Source: Schoenoplectus triqueter
Taxonomy: Eukaryota; Streptophyta; Magnoliopsida; Poales; Cyperaceae
NCBI GenBank assembly: GCA_964058805.1
Contig: CAXKVV010001190.1
Span: 1-31,608, forward strand
Length of the DNA stretch: 31,608 bases
Direction of reading: 5' to 3'
Part shown: positions 21,501-31,608 of the stretch, in pieces
Position numbering within the stretch: position 1 is the stretch's first letter
Layout: each line of letters opens with the position of its first letter
Made by a program: the position numbers and the translations under genes
Notes under the pieces: generated by a model
Seen by the model: the letters and a program-made list of their open reading frames with translations, nothing else
What the model was told of the DNA's origin: nothing
The model's database searches: none

Positions 21501-24500
21501 GATACGATACTAAATACTACGATACATGATACATTATACGATTCGAAATCATTGGCGTTAATAAAATCAAACGGACCAAATTTTATTGGCTATCCAAATG
21601 AAGTTAAAATTTTGTGATTTTTGATATACATATAATTGAGATGATATAGAATACATCCAACAGTTCATATTTTTAAATTTATGCATGAATAAATAAATAG
21701 GCACCATGTGCACCAATAATGATGGTAATTGGATCCTTTTTCTTATATTAATAACTACCGCTAGATGTATAAATTGAGTACCTTTGGAGACTTGGATTTT
21801 CTATGCTCTCTGCTCTTTTTCTTTTCCTTTGACTGTTTTACCTCTCCTTTCCAACTGTTCTTCTTGTCATCCTTTGCTAGCTCAGCTAAGAAGGCCTCCC
21901 TTGCTGCATCAGATCTATCCTTTGCATCCTTGTCCACTAGCTCCTCCAACCGTGTCTAGAAGTCAAAATTTTAAAAATATAGAATAAGTAAAATAGGAAA
22001 ATAATTCCTTTTGCATCCTTAATATCACAAAAAGATGGTGAAAAAAAGAAGAAAGAGATTTACAGACCCGAAGAAAGGATTTAATGAGAGGGATGAGAAC
22101 AAAACGGTAATCAAACAAAGAGGCAGGCCCAAGCTTGTGCTCCAAAAGGCGCATCCCTGTAATGCCTCGCATGATTCGAACATCTATCTTGTTTAGCTGA
22201 AATCATAGGACATCAAGTTCAAAAATTGTAATGGCATATAACACATTGAGTTTACTGGGTACCACTAAATTGCATTAATTTTTTTTAAAAAGTCCATTAC
22301 ATTAAGATAGAAATCCATTATTGTGACATGATTATCCGATAGCCTTAATTTGGATTTTGTTAAAGGACTATCCGATCCATCAATTCCATCCTCAACCCCC
22401 ATAAAAAATAAATAATAAATAAACAAATGGAGAAGTTGACAAGAACATAATATGTATATAAGCAAGCTACTAAACAAGTCATGCAACTAAATTAAAAATA
22501 AGGCTCAGGGAATTAAACAAATAAATGAAATACTAACTTCTGCACTAAGATTGTCCTTCTTGCTACTAAGAACTTCACTAATGAGGCCATCTCCCACGGA
22601 CCCAAAATCTTGTGTTCTCCACTCATCATCATCCCCAGTTTCTATATCCCATAGTCTTGACCCAATGCCTTCTTCATAAACGTGATGATTTACATAAAAT
22701 TGCTGGTAAGCCTCTTTGACCAAGGATTTTATCAAATCAATTTCATCCTGGCAGCTCTCTATGAGCATCTCTTCTCCTTGTCTGTCCAATAGCTCATTGT
22801 ACCGCTTTTTAAGGAACTCTTCATAACCCAAGCCCTTTTCCTCTCTCAGATTCTCTAGTATCTCGAGTATCTGTAAAGTTCCGAGGTACTCTAATTTTCT
22901 CTCACACAAGTTTTGGCAGAATAAAATCTCCTTTTCTAGCATCTGTTGCAACTCCAGTGCCTGGTTTGATTTATCATCCTTGCCGCAGGTCCAGGCTGTC
23001 ATCTGGTCTGCACTGGAAGGACCAGCATAAATCCACTGGATCAATGCATTTGCATCTCTCTCATTTTCAGCACCTTCAATGGTAAGTGTAGATGAATCAA
23101 CATCGAGTTTGACCACTTCTAGATCAATGTCATTTCTTGTAGCACCCTCTGCATCCCCAGCAGAAGCCTCCTCCTCTGCCAACCTTGCTAACCCACCAGT
23201 CTGACAAAGTTCTTGGAGAAACTTAAGGACAGCTCGGAGCTTTGAAGCGTCCAAAAAGCAGAGGCTCAGTGGGGTCCTCTCTAGTTCCTCATCACAAACA
23301 AAGAGGACATTGAAGGTGAAAGGAAGTGCCTTTATCTGGTCATTTGCAAATTCAAGCAATTTTCTAACATGCCTAGTTGAGAGGCACTGGTGTTTTATCA
23401 AGAAACGGAACATGGACTGAATACTCTCCAGTATTTTTCCCCTCTCAGGATCATCTGATGGCCATTTGTGGAGACTTCCACCAGGATCGCCCCCCCTATT
23501 CACCTCACATTCAATTTTCTCAAACCCACTGCTATTGACCGGGCTTGCATAATCTGAGTTATCAGAATCGGTGTCCTTCAGCAATTTAATGTTTCTATTA
23601 TTCTCTTCATCACAAGATCTGATTGCAGACTCAACATCAACTGGTTTCCAGAAGATGTTTGTCAGCATGCTAACCCATTCAGAGTTAACCTCTTCTGGGA
23701 TTGCCTCCACTGCCCCATCAGATATCGACCCAACATGTTCAGTGATGTGGTTCAAGTGGGAGACAGCATCAGAAAATTTCTTTCCACATTTAAAGCAGAG
23801 CCAGAATTCCCATGTGCCATTTTCCTCAGCAAAGGATACGGCCTCAGAGATTATTTCTATCATAGCAGCTTCTTTTAGGTTTAAATAATGAGACTCCATC
23901 TCTGGTACATTTGTTCTCAATAAGTCAAGCTGCCTCTCAGCTGGTATGGAGTTCCAGTATGCCCGGACCTGGTCCATGTGGTTTGAGGAAGAGCTGTTTA
24001 CCGGCTTACGTGAAACTGGTTTTCGACGGTGGAAACCAGAAGGGGCAGATGATGAGGCAGCAGCTGGGGAGTGATCCTCCTCACTGTGGGAAGCAGATGA
24101 TGCAGTGGAAGAAGACTGGATGGGTTCAGCACGTTGCTGTTGTAACAGCCGTGCAGCTGCAACACGCACCTCAATATCTTTGCGACGTTCATCCATGGTT
24201 TTGGATGCCTTCTTTATCTCATTGTTTCTGCGGGGTGGGGGCGCAGAGGGGCCTGTGGGTACACGATATTCGACCTGCTCAGTGAAGCTGCGCACTGGAA
24301 TTAGGCGGTATTTCTCCTCATTTAGAGTTTTCATCCAGGTTGAGATAGAAGCAAGGTTGCACTTCTGGACTAGGTTTTTTAGCTCCACTTGTACCTGATG
24401 TATAAACAATGTAAGGTTCATATGGATACTAATAAGAGCTAATTCATTTTCAAAGAGATATCTGTGCAATGGAATAACTATGAGCTTGTATGGTAATAAG

Positions 24501-26328
24501 ACCTATTTTGTAACCATCAGTCGACATATACACTAGTTTATTTTTCTGTTTTTTTTATTTTGGTATTAAGTTAAACACATGATGAAGCACAAGTACAAAT
24601 AAGGGCAACTGAGCTCTCATTGCTCAAGTTGCACTCAAATTGTTTTGACACTCCGTGCCAAGTCACAAATCAAATATTGGTACTACTAATACATGTATGA
24701 AGAAAGGGCAATAAGAATTGTGGTACATGTCTGAGAACAAAAGGTGGCATTAAATATTCAAAAGTTCAATTACATAAAGAAAATAATGTAATTTAATAGT
24801 TGGTGCTTTTCTTTTTAGGTTTGATGAGAGTGTTAAATTTGGCAATCCATCAGTTGTTATCAGAAACAATAACTCCAAGAAGGGCACCATGAGATGGTAC
24901 ACTGCCAGCACAAACCCCAAGAAACAAAAGGACAGTAACAATTCCCAATTGCTCACATGGACCTCTAGCTTTGTATAACATTTCTCAAATGATGCCCAAA
25001 ATTGGAAGAGCTTTTCCTCTTTATTCTTTGTTTTACTTCTCTTTTGGGGGTTGGAGGGTGTTGGATTTGGCAATCCCTTCAAGTGGTGTACAATGAGGTG
25101 GTGCACTGCCAGACCCAAACCTCAAAAAAACAAAAAAAAAAAAAAAAACAGAACAAAAGGATGACACTTCCTATTTCATTTCTCAAAAGATGACCCAAAT
25201 TGAAAGAGCCTTTTCTTCCCATATCATTAAATTTCCATATACGAATTCTATGTGTTAACTTCTGCGAACACTTCTCTTCTCTTTCCTTTGTGAGAAAGAC
25301 TCTTATCATGTGCACAAATGCTTATTGTATATACACTGAGTAGGTTCTAGTCGCATTCCACAAAATCATGCAGTATAGAAGAATCATTGAAACACATTAT
25401 AGGAAAAGAAGATTTTTATTCTGTCAAGTTAGGACAAGGCACTATTGAAAACGTAGAAAATTGACTCTGTCCACATCTCCAATGCTATTATCCTAGCGCA
25501 CAATAAATCTTACAATTCTTCCAAAAGTTGCATTGAATTTGATCAAATAGTTTTTATTACTATTGGTCATCTACAAGGACACCCCCAATAACCACCATAT
25601 TAAAATAAGTGTCTCTGAAGTAAAGCAAAATCTGGGCATTATTTAGTCATTATTCTACTAAAGATGATTACCCCAGCGTGATATGATAACCAAGGGACTC
25701 GTATTCTTATTTAATTCCAAAAAGAATTAGTTGCACAGTAACAGGAGGTTTCACCTAAGAATTACCGAAAATTTCCTAAATGCAAATTAAATTCCAGCTA
25801 GAGACTAACCTGGTTAATCCTAGCTTCTCGTGTGGATGCGGCAGTCTCTTCACTGACATGCAACGACTCCTCAGCAGGGTCAACCGGGTTCTCTACACAA
25901 AGAGCTCTTTCACACTCAGCTAAAGCCAATTCATACCCTCCTGCCTCAGCCATGTAATCAAACAACAGTGAAGCATAGAAATGCGCAAACTCGATAGAGT
26001 TTGGGGCTAGCACAGTTGCCCTTTGCGCCGAATCAACTGCAGCTTTTATATGTCTCTGCTTCACAACCGGGTCCTCGATCAAAGTTGTCAGTTTCCCGTG
26101 GACCGTCCCGTGGACCCGGTGCGCTAGAGCCGAATCACCGTGCTTGCTCAGTACATCGCGCATTAACCGAAGGGCTTTGGTGTGGTTGCCACGTCGGAGC
26201 GCAGTCAAAGACCGCTCGCACTCCGATTTGATCTCCGGCGTGCGATCACATGGCAGCGGAGGCGCCGCATGTGACGCGGCGGAGACCGGAGAGTGAGTCG
26301 AACGAGAAGGGTTTCGTTTCTTGCCCAT
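15504..26328 (-). CDS. Ubiquitin carboxyl-terminal hydrolase-related protein (DUF627/DUF629/USP-like), 15 exons
   Basis: Exons in order: 26328-25810, 24394-22538, 22196-22068, 21955-21782, 19920-19874, 19764-19220, 18463-18398, 18289-18191, 18079-17958, 17817-17605, 17292-17035, 16745-16598, 16326-16193, 16071-15991, 15590-15504 (stop TAG). All introns are GT...AG and phases agree. The sum is 4,479 nt, 1,492 residues, near the usual size of this plant family. Domains: TPR-like DUF627 (about 45-150); DUF629 in exon 2 with a C2H2 finger (C373, C376, H389, H393); a Lys/Glu-rich coiled coil (about 925-985); and a USP-type domain (about 1165-1490). The USP domain has Cys box [18 protein letters not shown] (C1179), CxxC pairs DPCVVC and CYNC, and His box [11 protein letters not shown] (H1444) followed by WVMFDDQ (D1459/D1460). 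The family is predicted to act on ubiquitin conjugates, and activity is unproven from sequence. Exon 5 is only 47 nt. Its GTAAGC donor avoids an in-frame TAA, and its TTTAG acceptor restores the frame. Introns 1 and 4 carry repeats. Confidence 0.88.
15991..16071 (-). CDS. Exon 14 of the UCH-related gene: catalytic histidine box
   Basis: The 27 codons read [13 protein letters not shown] followed by [16 protein letters not shown] replaces the GGHY of most USPs while keeping the histidine (H1444). The following W...FDD supplies the acidic position. Exon 13 leads in with the conserved HHLVSV, and exon 15 closes with [25 protein letters not shown]. Confidence 0.85.
17958..18079 (-). CDS. Exon 9 of the UCH-related gene: catalytic cysteine box
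   Basis: This exon encodes [20 protein letters not shown], the counterpart of the USP Cys box. Cys1179 lies in NCF and the Asn/Gln positions of the box are kept. It ends phase 0 at ATCCAG|GTACTG and joins [12 protein letters not shown] in exon 10. A cysteine in this position is needed for thiol-protease activity, so the enzyme is not obviously dead. Confidence 0.85.
19220..19764 (-). CDS. Exon 6 of the UCH-related gene: charged coiled coil with a duplicated 16-residue unit
   Basis: The exon begins after a TTTAG acceptor and completes a phenylalanine codon from exon 5. It encodes a Glu/Arg/Lys-rich coiled coil from about residue 925. Two adjacent copies of one unit are visible: [16 protein letters not shown] (19658-19611) and [16 protein letters not shown] (19610-19563). 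After the coil, a less conserved linker contains [14 protein letters not shown] and ends KHKQ in phase 1 at a GTTCAT donor. Confidence 0.8.
19874..19920 (-). CDS. Exon 5 of the UCH-related gene: 47-nt micro-exon
   Basis: Acceptor CCCAG precedes [15 protein letters not shown]. Read straight through, the frame meets TAA two bases past the donor, so splicing at TT|GTAAGC is required. The only acceptor that restores the downstream coiled-coil frame at a workable distance is TTTAG at 19765-19769, giving a 109-bp intron of the same size as introns 3, 7 and 8. The joined product reads [16 protein letters not shown]. This is the least certain junction in the gene model. Confidence 0.65.
20083..21742. 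mobile_element. Foldback element with long inverted arms in intron 4 of the UCH-related gene
   Basis: The left arm (about 20083-20275) and right arm (about 21562-21742) are inverted copies. They share AATTACCATAATTATTGGTG, TTTATTTATTCATGCATAAA, CAAAATTTTAAC and TTGGATAGCCA. The outer tips read GGA(A/T)CCAATTACC in both directions. A second start of the same end sequence (AAAGGATCAAATTACCACCA) occurs at 20292, suggesting one copy inserted in another. The middle is occupied by a separate insertion at 20457-21553. Confidence 0.7.
20457..21553. mobile_element. Probable non-autonomous hAT element nested in the foldback
   Basis: An 8-bp direct repeat GGCGTTAA flanks the segment (20449-20456 and 21554-21561), which is the hAT target-duplication length. 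The ends are imperfect inverted repeats: ATTGTGATTTCAGTATCG on the left, AATGATTTCGAATCG on the right in reverse complement. Both subterminal zones are dense in CGATAC/GTATCG motifs, as expected for transposase-binding arrays. No transposase frame is present in the 1,097 bp. Confidence 0.6.
22538..24394 (-). CDS. Exon 2 of the UCH-related gene: DUF629 and C2H2 zinc finger
   Basis: This single 1,857-nt exon encodes residues 174-792 with no interruption. A Pro/Ser-rich linker (about 220-310) leads into [20 protein letters not shown], the start of the DUF629 region. A classical finger follows with spacing CX2CX12HX3H ([10 protein letters not shown] ... HITEH). Later landmarks are [22 protein letters not shown]-like [29 protein letters not shown] and the helical [20 protein letters not shown]. 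The donor is GCAGAA|GTTAGT. Open reading frames on the opposite strand inside this exon are shadows. Confidence 0.88.
24816..25225. repeat. Roughly 210-bp tandem duplication in intron 1 of the UCH-related gene
   Basis: Two ordered copies share GTTAAATTTGGCAATCC / GTTGGATTTGGCAATCC, then TGGTACACTGCCAG / TGGTGCACTGCCAG, then a C-A-rich stretch ending ACAAAAGGA, then CATTTCTCAAATGATGCCCA / CATTTCTCAAAAGATGACCC and AGAGC(C)TTTTC. The second copy carries a long poly-A stretch near 25125-25148. Copy 1 is about 24816-25015 and copy 2 about 25046-25225. Confidence 0.65.
25810..26328 (-). CDS. Exon 1 of the UCH-related gene: N-terminus and DUF627 TPR-like region
   Basis: This exon encodes 173 residues starting [10 protein letters not shown] and ends AACCAG|GTTAGT in phase 0. 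A basic, Ser/Pro-rich start of about 30 residues precedes a helical repeat region with TPR character: [14 protein letters not shown], then [12 protein letters not shown], then [23 protein letters not shown] and [12 protein letters not shown]. This order is typical of DUF627. The exon is clearly GC-richer than its surroundings, as expected for a 5' coding exon. Confidence 0.85.
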
Positions 26329-27207
26329 AGAAAGAATCCAAAAGGTGAGTACCAGAGGAGTAAACCCCCCCTCTCTCGTGTTGCGATTTATTTTGAAGTA
26401 TTTTATTTTCGTTTATTCCACCAAACACTTCGACATATGCAAAAGATGGAGATGTCAGGATCCGATCTATGAAATCTAATGGAGGGAGGATCCGGATCGG
26501 TATGTTTCGAGAGTTTACTGCGAGCTGTGCGATTATTTTTTTTGATATCATCCGATTTTTAATCAACGGTTTTCATTTAATCTAATAATTTTTTTATATA
26601 TCAAATTCGTGTTTAGACTTTTCCGCCGTCCTGATTGAAATAAATCATCTAGATCTATCTACAAAGATCTCCGCACCAAAAGAGATCCGCACTGTCCGCC
26701 CGGGAGGATCCTGGAAGGGAAGGATGAATGACAAACTGGAGAGTCGGGTCGAGTGAAAAAGTTCTTTGGTGGACCAGGTCTGAAGAACCGGTGGACCCCG
26801 TACTTGCTCTGTTTGAGTCGGTTATTAGGTTCTACCAATAGATCGAGGCCTTTCGCCTGGCCCAGGTTCAGCGGAGTTCTCTTCCAGCAAGAGCAAGAAA
26901 AATACTTATCAGAAATTTAAATCCAAACTAGTGACTGTGACCTCATTTACAGAAAATTGAAACCAAATTGACTTCGCATTAGTGGGAAAACTATTTCCAA
27001 AATTTATAAAAGAATTATAATATGTTTTAAGATTTTTATGATAGTACTTTTGATATTTCTAGACTATATTAATTAGAGATACCATATGTTTTGAATTTTT
27101 TTCTGCAATAACTATTTACATAATGTGAGTTTTTTTTTTCTATCATGCTTCGCGACTCGATAATTAAAACAAAAATTTAAGCCAGAATTAATTTGAGGTT
27201 CACATTA
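26329..27207. other. 5' flank of the UCH-related gene
   Basis: This holds the promoter and leader of the minus-strand gene. I could not fix a TATA box. A patch at 26690-26880 is GC-richer and includes GGTGGACCAGGTCTGAAGAA, but no reading frame or repeat border is supported. Confidence 0.4.
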
Positions 27208-27490
27208 TGTTAAGGTTTCAAGGTGATGGAGAGAAGATGAATAATTGCATTTTTCATTCAGCCACTTTTTCTGTATACAAGAGTATCCTATTTTTATCCT
27301 AAATCTAATTTATACATTCTTAACAGCCTCTCTAACAACTCTTGTAACAAACTATCATCCATAATCTAGAACATTCTTTTTTAACCAACTCTCTAACAAC
27401 TTTATAACAAACTTGCTTAACACCTTAATTACGCTTTGACCTCGGTAAACTTTGTTGACTTCGGTCAACATGTGCTGTAGCTCTATCACA
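27208..27490 (-). mobile_element. Short Copia-type solo-LTR candidate
   Basis: On the minus strand the segment starts TGTGATAGAGCTACAGC and ends CATCACCTTGAAACCTTAACA-like (TG...CA). It contains TAACAACTC/GAGTTGTTAGAGAG repeats, a TATAAATTAG box and a CTTCTCTCCATC tail, as seen in short Copia LTRs. No matching 5-bp target duplication was found at the borders and no internal region adjoins it. Confidence 0.4.
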
Positions 27491-28600
27491 TCAAGATGAA
27501 GGGTAAAGTAATAAGTCGAATGAATGGGTTCGTGTCACTAGTAATTAATTACGAAGAATAGTAAGAAAAAAAATTAGGACTTTTGGTCATTTTAATTCAT
27601 TAAAAATTTGCAATTCCGAAAGAAATAATAGAAACGAATTAATCAAATGTATTTTGTAAATAAGATAACAAAAATTAAAGAAATAATAATGAAAAAGACA
27701 GAGTTAACAAATATGTATTTCCATGAATCAAATTATATTCGTAGTGCTTGAATTTACGTAAAAAAATACTGTATCATTAAAATATTGAACACTTTTTTTA
27801 TCAAAAAAAATTAAAAGATCGATCACAAACATATTAATTCATTAATTAAATTGTTAGGCACTTTTTGTTAATAATGGCAATAAATCATTAATTCCTAATG
27901 TCTTCTAATAATGGCAATAAATTGTTAGGCACTTTTTGTTAAAATATCGATCACGAACATATTAATTCCTAATGTCCTCTAATTGTCATATATCATTTGA
28001 AATTTTATCATCGTTTGGAGCATCTCCACTCCCCTTCAAAATGATTTAGTACAATTAAATTAGAAGTTATATATATATATATTGTCAAACTATGAATTTT
28101 AATTAGGTAATAAATAATAATTAAAGTAAATAATAATAATAAAAAAATAAAAAAATATATTATTAAATTTAAATAATTTAACGCCTTAACAAACGACGTA
28201 AGCCAACATTGGAGGAAACAATTATATAAATAAATAGAGAAATAAAGAGAAAAATAAGCAAAATTAACGATAAATGATAATAATTTATTATTTACTAAGG
28301 ACTAAGATAAAATAAGTAAACAAAAGCTAATTCTAAATAAATCGATAAAATTAAATTAACAAATAAAGCATTTCTAATTTAAAGACTTGATCTATTCAAA
28401 TTCGATGCAATCAAATAAAAATTTAAAATAAACAGGATCATACAATAACTAGCAATGACTTGATAATTACACAAAACTAAGATCAAATTTCATAGTTAGT
28501 AAGTCATGCAATTAACAAAATAATTATCTGAGAAATTCGATAATTATTGCATAGTTGTTTAAATAACTCAATGGGTCAAAACTAAAACCCAGATCCAATC
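27491..28600. other. AT-rich intergenic DNA
   Basis: Apart from the short duplicated block at 27818-27995, I see only AT-rich sequence and a small (AT)n run near 28068-28082. Confidence 0.4.
27818..27995. repeat. Interleaved short direct repeats
   Basis: AAATTGTTAGGCACTTTTTG occurs twice (about 27848 and 27925). ATCGATCAC(A/G)AACATATTAA occurs twice (about 27819 and 27945), and AATTCCTAATGTC(T/C)TCTAAT also twice. The order suggests a tandem duplication of about 80-125 bp with later deletions. Confidence 0.6.
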
Positions 28601-28619
28601 GTTACACCAAAATTTTCAT

Positions 28620-29240
28620 ACTCCTTGTCTAATTCGGATCCCATATCAACTCTCTCTCACCTCACCGGCCCTCTCTCTCTTATTTACTCCTTCACCCACT
28701 CTCTCTCTCCTGCCTCTTCCCGTGCGATGAAATCCCCCTCCCCCCGAAATTTCGTTCTCTCTCTCGGCTCTCACATGCCCCCTCCTATCCCCTCTTACTC
28801 CCGTCAGCGATGAAATCGCTGCTCTAGCCACTCCCTCGCACGTCCCGTCACCTTATCCCGATCGACCCTGGCCTTGCAATGACTTCCCTTCTGTACTCGA
28901 CGACATGTTGAACCCTGGCCACGTGATGCCTTAATTAGGCCGGACATTCGGTCCTCTCCTCCCTCCTATCACTCTGACACCGCCCCTCTCCTATATAATA
29001 TAAACACTGTTGGCCTTCTTTTTCCCTCCTTCACGGTTTGGATCTTCTCATGAGTTGAGATTTAGACTCAAAAATTTCTAGTAAGAACAGTACTACATTT
29101 GGACTTTCTGTTGCAGTTGAGAGAGAGGTAGGGTGGCCGGTGCTTCTCTAAGAAGGAATCCCTCTGTCACACAAACCCCTCTTGGCCCCTTTCTGTGCTC
29201 GTTGCCCCTCTATTGCCTGAGTTGCCAAATCGGTAAAACC
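28620..29240 (+). promoter_or_regulatory. CT-rich, TATA-containing promoter-like zone
   Basis: A pyrimidine-rich stretch (28650-28800) is followed by CTATATAATATAAAC at about 28991-29005, then a leader-like segment with potential splice donors (TCG|GTAAAACCC near 29230 and TTG|GTAAAACCC near 29447). Composition and order fit a plant core promoter or the promoter part of an LTR, reading to the right. No protein is supported downstream. Confidence 0.3.
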
Positions 29241-29406
29241 CTAGCCCGAATTAATTTCTGTGACTTGTGTTTTGCTTGTTAATGATTATGCATGTTGTGG
29301 TTTTTGATTGATTTCGGGGTTCTGTGGGATGTTTGCTTACCTTACTGGTTTTTGCCTGCTTGCTTGTCGATTTGGCTTGGTGTGGGTATGGGTATGGTTC
29401 ATAGTA

Positions 29407-29430
29407 CACTGGTACCGACCGGTACCAGTG
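29407..29430. repeat. Perfect 10-bp inverted repeat
   Basis: CACTGGTACC and GGTACCAGTG are separated by GACC. The arms are perfect complements, able to form a short hairpin or bind a dimeric factor. Confidence 0.7.
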
Positions 29431-29559
29431 ATGCAGGTGTTGTCTTGGTAAAACCCTAGCCTTACTTGTTGCCTCTCTCTGGTGTTATCTCTGATTTTCG
29501 ACGTGAATTGGTCTAAATCATTATGGTTGGGTTAGATTATAATCATGAGGTTGGAAATT

Positions 29560-31608
29560 TGATTTAGGCCTTAATATTAACATTTAGAGGATTGGGTTAA
29601 AAATAATAAGAAGGAAATTAGTGAAATTGTCCCAAATCCAATATTAAGGACCTACAAGACAAAATAAATTTTATTGGGCCAACGAAAGCTACCCTAATTA
29701 ACTATAACGTAATTAGGTTTAGTAAATTAATAAAGGCCCAAGAAATTAAAAGTCCTAAGAAATTAAAATGACATTTGTAAAAAAAAGATTAATTAATTGA
29801 TGCCGCCCCAAAAGGTTCGGTGGCGTAATGGATAATAACGTAAACTTAAATCCGAGAAATAATTATATTCCCTGACTACCCCGTTACGGGTTGCCAGTGC
29901 ACAAACATAATTGACACGGTAGTCAGCGTATGATCATGTTCATTAAAACAACAAAATGTTAATAAAATAATAATAATTTCTTAAAATTAAATTAGTTTAT
30001 TTTGTTTTCTTTTCCTTTCTTTAAATTATTTTCTAAACTTAAAAAATATAATATTAGAATATATAAGATTTAAATATGAAGGTGATAAAATGATAATTAA
30101 GATATAAGTTATAAGTAATGAAATATATATTAATTAATTCTCCTATTTTGAAATTAAAGGAATATTAGAAATAAATAATATAAATAATATAATATATTAA
30201 TCAATTTCTCTATTTTTAAATAAATAATAAGAATATTGAAATAATATATATATATATATATATAATATAATGCATATTAATCAATTTCTTTATTTATTTT
30301 AGTTAGTGATTTTATTCAATTTTACTTTATTTTGTTGGTTTTTCATTTCTTTTATCATGTTGTAATTTATAAATTATGAATGTAATCGAAATGAAATTAA
30401 TAAAATGAATTAGTAATTCTATTCTTGTACTTGTGTTGCTATATGTACGACTTGTGGATTAGTGAATCTGAGCTGTCGAATAACGTAACTAAATCAATCA
30501 ATGTGTAACACTATAAAACTAATAAAAAAATAAAAAGGATGGTAAATATGATCATAACTTGAATTTAATAAAAATGATTAACAACACACCCTTAACACAA
30601 TTAATGGATTAAACTAACGAAATTTCGAACAATTAGCAAGATACATATAAAAGTGATTAAGATGGTAAACGCAATAAGAATGAATAAAAAGGATTATTAA
30701 TAAATTTTTGACGCCTCTAAGTTCAACAAAAATGATGCTGAAATTTTAAGAAGAGACGATAAAACCCGAACGAACTTTAATTTAAAACGTCGATATAATT
30801 AATTATTAATTATCAAGTAAATCTCGCTAAAACTAATGAACGATAAATTTAATTAATAATAGGTGACACAGTCGACTAGGATCCACTCGCGGAGCTCGAG
30901 GCCGATCCCGACCCCGCATACGCCGACACCGATCTCGAGGCAGGCGTACCCCCTCCGGAGTAGAGCGACTTAGCGATCCTCACCAGCACTCCTAGGTACG
31001 ATTTCCTAGGATTTGCTTTTCTTTCTTCAGAATTAGAAATCCAAACCGAAAATAAAATATTTTTAAAATAAATCTGAACCGCGGTATTTTCTGTTCAAAT
31101 ATTGTTAGAGACCCGAATTGAACTGTCATTACATCCGGTAAATTGATCAGTATTTTTGGTGCCTATCCGCATTCGCATATCATAACATATCATATTGTAT
31201 GTAGACAGAATAAGAGTAGGGCTCGGGAAATAGTCTCAAGATAGGATCAGATAGAATTAAAAAATCAAGTTATAAATTATAATTGTTAGGAAATATTATT
31301 ACTATCACTAATTATTAATTAAGTTAGATAGTTAATCATGCATTAAATATATGGGAGTGTTCAGAGGCGGGCCGGGTAATTCTCAGTTTGAGGTTGCCTT
31401 GCATAACCACACTAACGGGTTACGTTCAGTAAACCGATTGGCCCGTGGGGCCCCTTAGTCTGTATATGCATTGTGCATCTTTACCTGTCGGATTATCCAT
31501 TGACCTCGTCATTAGGCGGGTTCGGCCGTGTCAGAGTGTTTTCTTTTGATCAATATTATATTTTTACTATTCTTAATATGATTAAGATTTTTAATTCAAA
31601 TTTGAGCG
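29560..31608. other. Repeat-like intergenic DNA with a GC-richer end
   Basis: AT-rich up to about 30880, including an (AT)n run near 30244-30264. A GC-rich block at 30886-30975 is open in places on the plus strand (DPLAELEADPDPAYADTDLE, interrupted by stops). 31360-31545 has blocks such as CCCGTGGGGCCCC, resembling retroelement LTR or untranslated DNA. I cannot assign a family. Confidence 0.3.

Noticed and set aside
23571..24398. Several long plus-strand open frames
   Set aside because: They are antisense shadows of the large exon 2 of the UCH-related gene.
28625..28831. Overlapping open frames on both strands
   Set aside because: Both arise from CT-rich low-complexity DNA and show Ser/Pro or Arg/Glu composition without domain signals.
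29815..29850. tRNA-like A-box text (GGCGTAATGGATA)
   Set aside because: No matching B box or cloverleaf arms could be placed around it.

Overview
The window is nuclear DNA from a flowering plant. The evidence is two intron-bearing genes of plant-specific families with canonical GT/AG junctions, (AT)n and (CT)n microsatellites, MITE-like foldback elements and LTR-retrotransposon remnants. No prokaryotic or organellar genes are visible. I cannot name the species. Both intact genes lie on the minus strand and no convincing plus-strand protein gene was found.

Layout: 1-2370 is AT-rich and repeat-derived. It holds a small element with a 9-bp target duplication and a 50-bp tandem duplication. A broken tau-class glutathione S-transferase (GST) second exon follows (2371-2750), then a truncated MITE and a Copia/SIRE-like retroelement relic (LTR 3091-4231, polypurine tract, decayed gag up to about 5390). 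A frameshifted coding relic, possibly a RING-H2 E3 ligase, lies at 6598-7245. A complete two-exon tau GST gene occupies 8034-12865. Its 4,145-bp intron is almost entirely nine foldback elements laid end to end between (AT)n/(CT)n tracts. Two more full elements and one half element fill the promoter side to about 14366.

The main gene runs from 26328 down to 15504. I assembled it by hand as 15 exons totalling 4,479 nt with consistent phases, giving 1,492 residues. It belongs to the plant 'ubiquitin carboxyl-terminal hydrolase-related' family: DUF627, a C2H2 finger with DUF629, a charged coiled coil, and a C-terminal USP-like domain with Cys and His boxes. Intron 4 carries a foldback element with a probable hAT insertion inside it, flanked by an 8-bp direct repeat. 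Intron 1 carries a roughly 200-bp tandem duplication. From 26.4 to 31.6 kb I see no protein gene, only an LTR-like sequence, short repeats, a CT-rich promoter-like zone and GC-richer repeat debris.

The two genes are not functionally linked in any visible way: GST is a cytosolic detoxification enzyme, and the other gene is a large ubiquitin-protease-like protein. The most notable content is the MITE array (shared family core, mini-hairpins at the ends, microsatellite borders) and the altered C-terminus of the GST. Relative to its own pseudogene copy, the GST has lost 37 nt and gained a frameshifted tail.
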